Below, in pieces: positions 1 to 6,300 of a stretch of 8,288 nt of DNA. The DNA is taken from positions 1-8,288 of the forward strand of contig JAKSCN010000372.1 of the NCBI GenBank assembly GCA_022360595.1, read 5' to 3'. This stretch comes from Chromatiales bacterium. GTDB lineage: Bacteria; Pseudomonadota; Gammaproteobacteria; Chromatiales; Chromatiaceae. The notes under the pieces are model-generated. The model was not told the DNA's origin and did not search any database. It was given only the letters and a program-made list of their open reading frames with translations. The translations under genes and the position numbers were made by a program. Position 1 is the stretch's first letter. The number at the start of each line of letters is the position of its first letter.

Positions 1-2639
1 CCACAGCAACCTTTATCTTCAGAGAGAAGCACCTCTTTGGCGCACGATTTTGCCAGCTCAATCATTGTCGCCTCCAGCCCCATCTTGCGGCTGGTGCAGG
101 TGATATGCAGTGAGACCTTCTCCAGCTGTTTCACACGATTCAGATGCGGCATCAGATGCTGGCTGATAAAACCTACCGCCTCAAACACCTTCAAAGGCTT
201 GGTGAACCCTTCGATCATGCGCATCGTGCAGGGGCTGGTATCACACAGCACCGGAATTGTTCCCCGCTCCGACACCTGCCACAGCAGCTGCTCTAACCGC
301 TGCAGGCTCTCATCCGCTTCTTCAGGCAACCCTTTACTGGCCAACGGCATACCACAGCAGTGCTGCTCTATACCTTCAGGCAGGATAATCTCGTAACCCG
401 CCTTCTGCAGCAGCGACTGCATGCGTTGATGCAGCGGGTCTTGGTAAGGATCGTGTTTCGCCGGCCCCATGGTGCGGCTGACGCAACTGGGGAAGTAGAC
501 CACTTTACCGTTGCTCGACGGATAGCTATCAATCGGCGCCACCTTACCTGCCGAGCGAGGCATAGCCGGGCTCCACTGCGGCAGGCGATTTCCGCTCACC
601 TTGCGTAGCGACTTGGAGAGCGCTGCTAACGTCTTATCACCCAGCAGATCCTGGGCAAAGCCGGCCAACACCAAACCGGCACGTGTACCCTTTTCCACAG
701 ATGAGAAGTTGCTGTTAATCCAGCGCCCCACTTTATGGGATCGAGGACCACGCTCGGCCTGGCGCAATTTTCGTGTCAGCAGGCCGGTATCGATACCGAC
801 CGGACAACGCGCCGCACAGAGGCCATCAACCGCACAGGTCTCTAACCCCTGATAGACAAAATCATCGGTAAAACGCTTGAGCCGTTCAGGATCATCACCG
901 TTTGCTTGAAGCCGCGATATCTCGCGCCATGAGACGATACGCTGGCGTGGTGTCAAGGTGAGATCACGTGATGGGCAGATCGCCTCACAAAAGCCGCACT
1001 CGATGCACTTATCGACAATCGCATCGGCGGCCGGCAGTGGCTTCAGGTTCTTAAGATGGATCTCTGGATCGTCATTCAGAATCACCCCGGGATTGAGCAG
1101 CCCCTTGGGATCAAACAGACGTTTCAACTCCCACATCAGCTGATAGGCATCACTCCCCCACTCCATCTCGACAAAGGGGGCCATGTTGCGGCCGGTACCG
1201 TGCTCGGCCTTCAGCGAACCGCCATACTCACCCACGACCATCCGACAGACGGCATCCATCAACCCTTCGTAGCGCGCCACCTCTTTTTCTGTATTGAAGT
1301 CCTGGGTAAAGACAAAGTGGAGATTGCCCTCCAGGGCATGGCCAAAGATCAGCGCCTCATCATAGTGGTACAGCTTGAACAGGGTCTGCAGCTCACGCAC
1401 CGCCGGCGCCAGCTCCTCCACCGGAAAGGCGATATCTTCGATAATCACCGTGGTCCCTACCTGGCGCACCGCTCCCACTGCCGGAAACAGCCCTTTACGG
1501 ATATTCCACAAGGCTTGATAGGCTTGAGGATCATCGGTGAACTCCGCCGTTCGCACCAAAGGCAGCCCGCTCAAGGCGGCACTCACCGCCTCTATCTGTT
1601 CCACCAGTTCAAGGCCACCCTCAGCCCGCACATCGACCAATAGCGCCGCCACCTCATCATCCAGCGCCTTCAGATAGTCCGGCATGTCCGGCTTATTTTC
1701 GACGGAACGTAGCGCCGCCCGATCCATCAGCTCAACCGCTGCCACGGGTGAGCTTTTCAAAGCGGCTACCGCTTTACAGGCGGTCTCGATATCCGGGAAC
1801 AGAATAAGTGCTGTCGCTTTATGGGGGTGATCCGGAACAGTCCTGTAAGTGATTTCAGAGATAAAACCGAGCGTTCCTTCAGAGCCGATCATCAAGTGCT
1901 GCAGTATCTCGATAGGCTCTTGGAAATCGACCAGCGCATTAAGACTATAACCGGTGGTGTTCTTCAGGCGATACTTATGCCGAATTCGTTCGGCCAGCTT
2001 ATCATTGTGCCGGGTGCGCATCGCCAGTTCAGAGAGCTGATCCAACAGTTCACTGTGCGTTTTTTGGAAAGCGGTCATACTGGCCTGATCACGGGTATCC
2101 AATACCGCACCATCACTCAGCACGATGCGCATACCAACCAGTGTGTGGTAACTGTTCTGAGCCGTTCCACAACACATACCACTTGCATTGTTGGCCGCTA
2201 TGCCACCAATCTTTGCCGCGTTGATAGAGGCCGGGTCAGGACCAATCTTGCGCTGATAAGGGGCCAGATATTCATTGGCCGTTGCACCGATAACTCCCGG
2301 CTGCAGGGTGATCTGTTCCGCATCCCGACTGACACTGTGGTCGCGCCAGCCGGTGCCGGACAGCACCACCAATACCGAGTCACTGATCGCCTGCCCCGAC
2401 AGGCTGGTGCCTGCCGCCCGAAAGGTTATCGGTGTCTGATAACGGTTGGCGAGGTACACCACATCCCTCACCTCATCTTCATTATCGACACGCACAACAA
2501 TCTTCGGAATCAACCGATAAAAACTGGCATCGGTGCCATAGGCCAGGGTGCGCAGCGGATCGGTGATGATCCGCTCTTCAGGTATCACCTCACGTAACGC
2601 CTGCTCCAGTTGTTGATATCGTTCGGGCATTGGATCCAT
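1..2639 (-). CDS. dld: FAD-binding and Fe-S D-lactate dehydrogenase, Dld-II type (3' end outside window)
   Basis: Predicted to oxidise D-lactate to pyruvate at the inner face of the membrane, passing electrons through FAD and Fe-S centres to the respiratory chain. The frame is open for 879 codons and leaves the window at its C-terminal end. Domains in order: FAD-binding PCMH fold (FRAAGTSLSG at residues 73-82; KIGPDPASINAAK near 131-143; GSEGTLGF at 252-259), FAD-oxidase C-terminal domain (GHALEGNLH at 433-441, EHGTGR at 479-484), a 4Fe-4S ferredoxin pair (C545, C548, C551, C555-P; then C602, C608, C612-P), and two cysteine-rich CCG domains (C719 with CCG at 761-763; C848 with CCG starting at 878, where the window ends). 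Family members are about 930-950 residues, so roughly 50-70 are missing. The start could be 2639 or the internal ATG at 2630; neither has a clear Shine-Dalgarno. It lies 121 bp downstream of dctM. A D-2-hydroxyglutarate or glycolate substrate is possible, but the adjacent lutAB genes favour D-lactate. Confidence 0.88.
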   Translation of the reverse strand, partial: MDPMPERYQQLEQALREVIPEERIITDPLRTLAYGTDASFYRLIPKIVVRVDNEDEVRDVVYLANRYQTPITFRAAGTSLSGQAISDSVLVVLSGTGWRDHSVSRDAEQITLQPGVIGATANEYLAPYQRKIGPDPASINAAKIGGIAANNASGMCCGTAQNSYHTLVGMRIVLSDGAVLDTRDQASMTAFQKTHSELLDQLSELAMRTRHNDKLAERIRHKYRLKNTTGYSLNALVDFQEPIEILQHLMIGSEGTLGFISEITYRTVPDHPHKATALILFPDIETACKAVAALKSSPVAAVELMDRAALRSVENKPDMPDYLKALDDEVAALLVDVRAEGGLELVEQIEAVSAALSGLPLVRTAEFTDDPQAYQALWNIRKGLFPAVGAVRQVGTTVIIEDIAFPVEELAPAVRELQTLFKLYHYDEALIFGHALEGNLHFVFTQDFNTEKEVARYEGLMDAVCRMVVGEYGGSLKAEHGTGRNMAPFVEMEWGSDAYQLMWELKRLFDPKGLLNPGVILNDDPEIHLKNLKPLPAADAIVDKCIECGFCEAICPSRDLTLTPRQRIVSWREISRLQANGDDPERLKRFTDDFVYQGLETCAVDGLCAARCPVGIDTGLLTRKLRQAERGPRSHKVGRWINSNFSSVEKGTRAGLVLAGFAQDLLGDKTLAALSKSLRKVSGNRLPQWSPAMPRSAGKVAPIDSYPSSNGKVVYFPSCVSRTMGPAKHDPYQDPLHQRMQSLLQKAGYEIILPEGIEQHCCGMPLASKGLPEEADESLQRLEQLLWQVSERGTIPVLCDTSPCTMRMIEGFTKPLKVFEAVGFISQHLMPHLNRVKQLEKVSLHITCTSRKMGLEATMIELAKSCAKEVLLSEDKGCC

Positions 2640-2659
2640 TCGGTAGAGTTTTAATAGTT

Positions 2660-2688
2660 GGCATAGCGTTTATTTCAAACGCTATGCC
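2660..2688. repeat. Perfect 12-bp inverted repeat between dctM and dld
   Basis: GGCATAGCGTTT and AAACGCTATGCC flank a 5-nt loop (ATTTC), forming a perfect 12-bp stem. It lies in the 121-bp gap between dctM and dld. No T-run follows on either strand (minus-strand sequence after the stem is AACTATTAAAA), so it does not look like a standard intrinsic terminator. It may protect the 3' end of the dctPQM transcript, cause partial termination, or belong to the adjacent palindromic repeat cluster. Confidence 0.75.
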
Positions 2689-2690
2689 GT

Positions 2691-2737
2691 TCGCGGCTGA
2701 AGCCGCTCCTACAGTATCTGTTCTGGAGGAGCGGCTT
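2691..2737. repeat. REP-like palindromic cluster
   Basis: TTCGCGGCTGAAGCCGCTCCTACA begins at 2690 and resembles the REP elements of Pseudomonas and relatives (TTCGCGG...CCGCTCCYACA). GCGGCT/AGCCGC form a tight palindrome at 2693-2706. AAGCCGCTCCT (2700-2710) also pairs perfectly with AGGAGCGGCTT (2727-2737) across 16 nt, giving two head-to-head copies as in a BIME. The small inner pair ACAG/CTGT (2711-2721) extends the structure. REP elements are mobilised by RAYT transposases elsewhere in a genome, and often sit between genes of an operon, where they stabilise or attenuate mRNA. The family assignment rests on sequence resemblance only. Confidence 0.6.
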
Positions 2738-2760
2738 AACCACTTATATTTTTACTTACA

Positions 2761-4155
2761 TCAATTGCCGTAAGCCACCGACGGCAGCCAGGTCACGAGC
2801 TGCGGGAAGGAAAACACCAGCGCCAGACCAATCAGCTGCAAGACGATAAACGGCACTACCCCACGGTAGATTTCGGTCAGCCGCACATCTTTCGGGCAGA
2901 CACCTTTCAGATAGAAGAGTGCAAAGCCCACCGGCGGCGTCAAAAAGGATGTCTGCAAGGTGACTGCCACCAGCAACGCAAACCAGACCAGGTTGGGATT
3001 ATCAACCACACCATAGCCTTCCACATTGAGATCGAGCCCGCCGATAACAGGGCCAAGCAGCGGCAGCATGATCAGGCTGATCTCAATCCAATCGAGGAAA
3101 AAGCCGAGCACAAACACCAGTATCAGTACGACGGCGATCAGCCCATAAGGACCAAGTCCCAAGCCGTTGAGGGCAGACTCAATCAGCTCATCACCACCGC
3201 ACTCGCGGAGCACCAGGGCAAAAATCGTCGCACCCACGAAGATGGCAAAGATATAAGCCGAGGTGTTCATGGTGTTGATCACCACCTCTTTCAGCACACC
3301 TAAGTTCAAACGTCTGTAGGCGAACGAGAGCACTGTGGCGCCAATGGCCCCGATACCCGAAGCTTCGGTCACCGTAGCGACACCGGCAAAGATGGAGCCG
3401 AGCACCGCCAGAATCAGCAGTGCCGGAGGCAGAATGTCGAGCATCACTCGCATCACATCCTGCAGACGAATCTCACTGTGATCAGCCGCCAACGGTGCGT
3501 TCTCCGGCTTGAACATACCGTAGATCACAATGTAGGTGATATAGAGAAAGCCGAGGATGATGCCGGGGAAGACCGCGCCCATGAACAGATCACCCACCGA
3601 GACACCGAGCTGATCACCCATGATCACCAGCATGATCGAAGGCGGAATCAGAATACCGAGACAACCCGACGCGGCCACGGTACCCAGCGCCAAGGGTTTG
3701 TGGTAACTCTGCTTGAGCATGATGGGCAGTGACATTACTCCCAACAGCACCACCGATGCACCGATAATGCCGGTAGATGCCGCCAGGATAATGCCGATCA
3801 TTGTCACGGTGATCGCCAAACCACCTTTGACATTGCCGAACAGCTTCTGCATGGAGTGCATCATCCGCTCGGCAACACCGGATTTATCCAGCATCAATCC
3901 CATAAAGATAAACATGGGTAGTGCAACCAACACCCAGTTATCCATGATGCCGAATATACGGCCAACCAAAAGCCCCAGTGTATTGTAGTCGAGGCCGGTA
4001 ATGGTCAGCCCCATATCGTCAGTCCAGTAAGCGACACCGGCAAAAGTGATACCCACTCCCGCCAGCACCCAGGCCACTGGAAAACCGGTAAACAGTAGCG
4101 CGATGAAAGAGACAAACATCGCAATAACAAGATAATTTTCGGGCTCTAGATGCAT
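2761..4155 (-). CDS. dctM: TRAP transporter large membrane subunit DctM
   Basis: Large integral membrane subunit of a tripartite ATP-independent periplasmic (TRAP) transporter, which drives substrate uptake with a sodium or proton gradient. The protein is 464 residues and almost wholly hydrophobic, consistent with about 12 membrane segments. Family hallmarks are visible: the ASTGIIGASVV segment, followed by SGCLGILIPPSIMLVIMG, and near the C-terminus LTPPVGFALFYLKGV. It resembles the FcbT3-type DctM group. I chose the ATG at 4155, whose A is shared with the dctQ stop (TGATG), so translation is probably coupled. GAGGGG at 4164-4169 is the likely Shine-Dalgarno. A GTG at 4158 in the same frame is the only nearby alternative. 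It is third in the dctPQM operon and is followed by palindromic repeats and dld. Confidence 0.93.
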   Translation of the reverse strand: MHLEPENYLVIAMFVSFIALLFTGFPVAWVLAGVGITFAGVAYWTDDMGLTITGLDYNTLGLLVGRIFGIMDNWVLVALPMFIFMGLMLDKSGVAERMMHSMQKLFGNVKGGLAITVTMIGIILAASTGIIGASVVLLGVMSLPIMLKQSYHKPLALGTVAASGCLGILIPPSIMLVIMGDQLGVSVGDLFMGAVFPGIILGFLYITYIVIYGMFKPENAPLAADHSEIRLQDVMRVMLDILPPALLILAVLGSIFAGVATVTEASGIGAIGATVLSFAYRRLNLGVLKEVVINTMNTSAYIFAIFVGATIFALVLRECGGDELIESALNGLGLGPYGLIAVVLILVFVLGFFLDWIEISLIMLPLLGPVIGGLDLNVEGYGVVDNPNLVWFALLVAVTLQTSFLTPPVGFALFYLKGVCPKDVRLTEIYRGVVPFIVLQLIGLALVFSFPQLVTWLPSVAYGN

Positions 4156-4796
4156 CACTCTTTCCCCTCTTCAACGCCACCGTTGTTCTCGCCATTCATC
4201 GGTTTCAGGTGGAAAAATTTACGCAGCATGGTGACACGCCCGGATATCTCTTCAGGTGGCTCTTTGCCGTAGTGCATCAGTAGCAGTATCTCCTGAATCA
4301 GTCTGGCAAGCCCGGCCAGAAACATCAGCACCATGGTGATAGGCACCACAGACTTGATCACCCAACGATACGGCAACCCGGTTGGATTGGCGGACGACTC
4401 ACCCACCCGGTAGGCCTCAGCCACCCAACTGACGCTGTGATCGAAGATGATCCAAAGAAAAGGGAAAAGCAGAAAGAGGATGCCCAAGATCTCAAACACA
4501 TGCTGGATCCGTCGGGGTAGAGACATATGCACGATATCCACCCGGATATGTGAGTCGTTGGTGATCGAGTAGGCCATCCCAAACATGAAGGCGATGGCAT
4601 AGAGGTGCCACATCAACTCCTCCAGGGGAACCAGGCCACGCTCAAAGCCGTAGCGCATCACCACCTGGGTCAGAATAACAAGCATCAGTGCCACATTGAG
4701 CCAGGCTGTCGTCTCGGCAATACGCCGAACGGTACCGTTTAAAAACTCAACAATGGGAATTCGATATTGAGGGTGTTCTTGAACTGTGGAAGACAT
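4155..4796 (-). CDS. dctQ: TRAP transporter small membrane subunit DctQ
   Basis: Small membrane subunit that pairs with DctM to form the membrane part of the TRAP transporter. The product is 213 residues with about four hydrophobic segments: near the N-terminus (AWLNVALMLVILTQVV), around the AFMFGMAYSI segment, ILGILFLLFPFLWIIF, and VVPITMVLMFLAGLARL. The motif NDSHIRVDIV after the second segment is typical of DctQ proteins. The C-terminal tail is charged and probably cytoplasmic. The ATG at 4796 is preferred because AGAGGA lies six bases upstream; the longer reading from a TTG at 4829 adds 11 unsupported residues. The stop overlaps the dctM start by one base. It is separated from dctP by 125 bp containing two hairpins. 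Confidence 0.92.
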   Translation of the reverse strand: MSSTVQEHPQYRIPIVEFLNGTVRRIAETTAWLNVALMLVILTQVVMRYGFERGLVPLEELMWHLYAIAFMFGMAYSITNDSHIRVDIVHMSLPRRIQHVFEILGILFLLFPFLWIIFDHSVSWVAEAYRVGESSANPTGLPYRWVIKSVVPITMVLMFLAGLARLIQEILLLMHYGKEPPEEISGRVTMLRKFFHLKPMNGENNGGVEEGKE

Positions 4797-4802
4797 CTCT
4801 GA

Positions 4803-4808
4803 TCCTCT
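4803..4808 (-). promoter_or_regulatory. Ribosome binding site fixing the dctQ start
   Basis: AGAGGA on the minus strand lies six bases before the ATG at 4796. It supports this start over the upstream in-frame TTG at 4829. Confidence 0.7.
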
Positions 4809-4839
4809 GTTTACAACCACCTCTCGCAAGCGGAGGCAG

Positions 4840-4863
4840 TGGTGGAGGCTGACACCTCCACCA
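4840..4863 (-). repeat. Stem-loop between dctP and dctQ
   Basis: TGGTGGAGG and CCTCCACCA form a perfect 9-bp stem around a 6-nt loop (minus-strand TGTCAG). A further 5-bp arm (CTCTC at 4821-4825 with GAGAG at 4865-4869) could close a larger structure. It lies just upstream of the dctQ ribosome binding site on the transcript and has no following T-run. It could slow 3'-to-5' decay of dctP mRNA, or reduce read-through or translation of dctQ, so that binding protein exceeds membrane subunits. This role is inferred. Confidence 0.65.
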
Positions 4864-4880
4864 AGAGAGCTAACGGGCGA

Positions 4881-4906
4881 TACGGCCGGCCCACCGGCAA
4901 GCCGTA
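4881..4906 (-). repeat. GC-rich hairpin downstream of dctP
   Basis: TACGGC (4881-4886) pairs with GCCGTA (4901-4906). Alternatively, GCCGG (4885-4889) and CCGGC (4894-4898) form an inner stem with outer TACG/CGTA pairs and a small bulge. It starts about 15 bases past the dctP stop codon on the transcript and is followed by the stronger hairpin at 4840-4863. There is no U-tract, so it is more likely an mRNA-stabilising or attenuating structure than a full terminator. Confidence 0.55.
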
Positions 4907-4921
4907 CCCCCTACACGAGAG

Positions 4922-6007
4922 TTACTTCTCAACCCGAGCAGTACCCGGACGAGGCAGGAACGCCCACTCGTTCCACAATCTGTAGTCTGCACGGAAGGCC
5001 TGCAGATTGTCGTAGATGCGTTTGAACTCAGGATCTTTCGCACTCTCTTCCGCAACAACCTCATCCCATTTACCGCGGAAAGCGTTCAGCATCTCAGCCG
5101 ACCAGTAGCGGTTCTCAACACCACGCTCGGCGTTCTTCTTCATCTCTGGGAACTGAATCGCTTCACCCAGCGCCAAGCCGTCCAGCATCGCCGCTTTACA
5201 ACCCATCTCCAGCACCGCCTGCTGCTGTTTATCCATCTTGTTCCAAGTATCTTTGTTGATAATCAGATCAAACATGGTGGCGGGCTGATGCCAACCGGGG
5301 AAGTAGTTGTACTTGAGGATTTTGTGGAAGCCGAGCAGCTTATCGATGGCCGGCATAGAGAACTCAGTAGCATCGATAGCACCTTTCTCAAGCGCCGGAA
5401 AAATCTCCTTCGATGGCAGCAGTGAGGTGGAGACCCCCATCTTCTCCATCACCAGCGCACCCAGTCCGAAGAAGCGCATGCGTACACCTTTCAGATCATC
5501 CGGCTTATCGATCGGCTTGGAGAACCAGCCCGAGGTTTCAGGGGCAATGATGGAACAGGGGATAGAGTGAATATTGTAACCTGCCTTATCGTAGGTCTCC
5601 TGCCAGAGCTTACGGCCGTCACCGTAATAGACCCAAGCCAGAAACTCCGGCGCATCAGGACCAAAAGGCACTGCGGAAAAGATCGCACCCTTCTGCCCCA
5701 ACTGCCCGGTGTTATAACCGGGTGTAGTCCAGCCGGCATTCACCTGCCCTTTCGAGACAGACTCCAGCATCTCTTTCGGAGGAACCAGTTTACCGGGTTC
5801 ATAGATCTTCAATCTGACTGAACCACCGGATGCCTCATTGACATGCTCGGCCAACCACTTGGGCGTTGAGCCCAGACCAGTCAAATGGGTGCCAAACCAG
5901 ACAGGCACTTTCAACAAAACCTTCTTACTTGCAGCAAACGAGGATGCGCTTGATACAGACAGTGCCAATGTTACTGCTGAGGCCACGGCAATCAGTTTTC
6001 GATTCAT
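4922..6007 (-). CDS. dctP: TRAP transporter periplasmic binding protein DctP, lactate/2-oxoacid type
   Basis: Periplasmic solute-binding subunit that delivers substrate to DctQM. The product is 361 residues. The N-terminus is a clear Sec signal peptide: MNRK, a hydrophobic stretch at about 5-22, and a cleavage region SSFAAS near residues 23-27. The mature protein shows features of the TakP/TTHA0766 (FcbT1-like) subgroup, whose characterised members bind pyruvate/2-oxoacids or calcium lactate: SGGSVRLKIYEPGKLVPP near 60-77, VPFGPDAPEF near 113-122, ETSGWF at 157-162, the substrate-carboxylate arginine in GVRMRFFGLG (R178 likely), and IDATEFSMPAID at 211-222. I chose the ATG at 6007 because GGAGAG lies five bases upstream and the signal peptide starts there; an upstream ATG at 6052 would add 15 residues before the signal. 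Lactate as ligand is inferred from the subgroup and the flanking dehydrogenases. Other 2-hydroxy or 2-oxo acids are possible. Confidence 0.9.
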   Translation of the reverse strand: MNRKLIAVASAVTLALSVSSASSFAASKKVLLKVPVWFGTHLTGLGSTPKWLAEHVNEASGGSVRLKIYEPGKLVPPKEMLESVSKGQVNAGWTTPGYNTGQLGQKGAIFSAVPFGPDAPEFLAWVYYGDGRKLWQETYDKAGYNIHSIPCSIIAPETSGWFSKPIDKPDDLKGVRMRFFGLGALVMEKMGVSTSLLPSKEIFPALEKGAIDATEFSMPAIDKLLGFHKILKYNYFPGWHQPATMFDLIINKDTWNKMDKQQQAVLEMGCKAAMLDGLALGEAIQFPEMKKNAERGVENRYWSAEMLNAFRGKWDEVVAEESAKDPEFKRIYDNLQAFRADYRLWNEWAFLPRPGTARVEK

Positions 6008-6012
6008 TTGTT

Positions 6013-6018
6013 CTCTCC
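6013..6018 (-). promoter_or_regulatory. Ribosome binding site fixing the dctP start
   Basis: GGAGAG on the minus strand lies five bases before the ATG at 6007. It places the start directly at the signal peptide rather than at the ATG at 6052. Confidence 0.75.
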
Positions 6019-6087
6019 ACTGATGAAATAGATTGGTAACCCCTATGCTCATGGGCCACCGGTTTTTAACCTGTTAATAATTGGTAA

Positions 6088-6102
6088 ATTGGTCAGGCCA
6101 AT
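6088..6102. promoter_or_regulatory. Predicted PdhR/LldR-type operator at the dctP promoter
   Basis: ATTGGTCAGGCCAAT is an inverted repeat of ATTGGT with a 3-nt spacer and one mismatch (G for A in the right half). It matches the ATTGGT-N3-ACCAAT pattern known for PdhR and the TNGTNNNACNA core of the FadR subfamily. It begins four bases after the predicted -10 box of the dctP promoter and covers the likely start of transcription, so binding should repress dctPQM (and dld, if co-transcribed). A further direct half-site, AATTGGT, lies at 6079-6085. Confidence 0.75.
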
Positions 6103-6105
6103 AAA

Positions 6106-6134
6106 TTAATAGAGGAGTTGATGTTCTGTGTCAA
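6106..6134 (-). promoter_or_regulatory. Predicted sigma-70 promoter for dctPQM
   Basis: On the minus strand a perfect -35 box TTGACA (6129-6134) is followed by a 17-bp spacer and the -10 box TATTAA (6106-6111, four of six consensus positions). The expected transcription start is near 6098-6100, inside the operator at 6088-6102, giving a 5' leader of roughly 90 bases before the dctP ATG. No start site has been mapped. Confidence 0.7.
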
Positions 6135-6265
6135 CAAGAAAATCCATTATTTCCTAAACATTGTTATTGTGCCTATGCGGCTATTCTTTAATATATGTTT
6201 TATAAGAAGTTATTAATAATCAAATAGAACTTCCCTATTTCTTTTTTTCGGTCTAGACTACAGAA

Positions 6266-6284
6266 AAATTGGTATGACCAATTT
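6266..6284. promoter_or_regulatory. Predicted PdhR/LldR-type operator before the regulator gene
   Basis: AAATTGGTATGACCAATTT is a perfect 8-bp inverted repeat around a 3-nt spacer, an ideal match to the PdhR pattern. It lies 16 bp upstream of the regulator ATG and just before its AGGAAGG ribosome binding site, so it is probably an autoregulatory operator controlling the regulator-lutAB transcript. No convincing promoter could be named upstream; TAGACT at 6254-6259 is a possible -10 box, but its -35 partner is weak. Confidence 0.82.
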
Positions 6285-6300
6285 CATATTAGGAAGGTAA

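Noticed and set aside
1056..1643. Plus-strand open frame of 195 codons
   Set aside because: It is antisense to the FAD-oxidase C-terminal and ferredoxin regions of the dehydrogenase. The histidine- and glutamine-rich translation is typical of a shadow frame.
1821..2597. Long plus-strand open frame of 258 codons
   Set aside because: It lies fully antisense to the well-supported dehydrogenase frame, resembles no family I know, and has no ribosome binding context. It is a shadow of the real gene.
2660..2688. Intrinsic terminator after dctM
   Set aside because: The stem is strong, but no T-run follows it on the minus strand (AACTATTAAAA) or on the plus strand (GTTCGCGG), so I list it as a repeat only.
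2743..2773. Separate promoter for dld (TATAAG -10-like box at 2743-2748, minus strand)
   Set aside because: The -10-like box is good, but the best upstream -35 (TTACGG) is weak and needs a 19-bp spacer, so I cannot support it.
6008..6052. Upstream extension of dctP from the ATG at 6052
   Set aside because: It would put 15 residues before a normal signal peptide, and the strong GGAGAG site lies directly before the ATG at 6007.
6118..6134. FNR-like site TTGAT...GTCAA in the control region
   Set aside because: The half-sites are seven bases apart instead of four and one half is imperfect. The right half is better explained as the -35 box of the dctP promoter.
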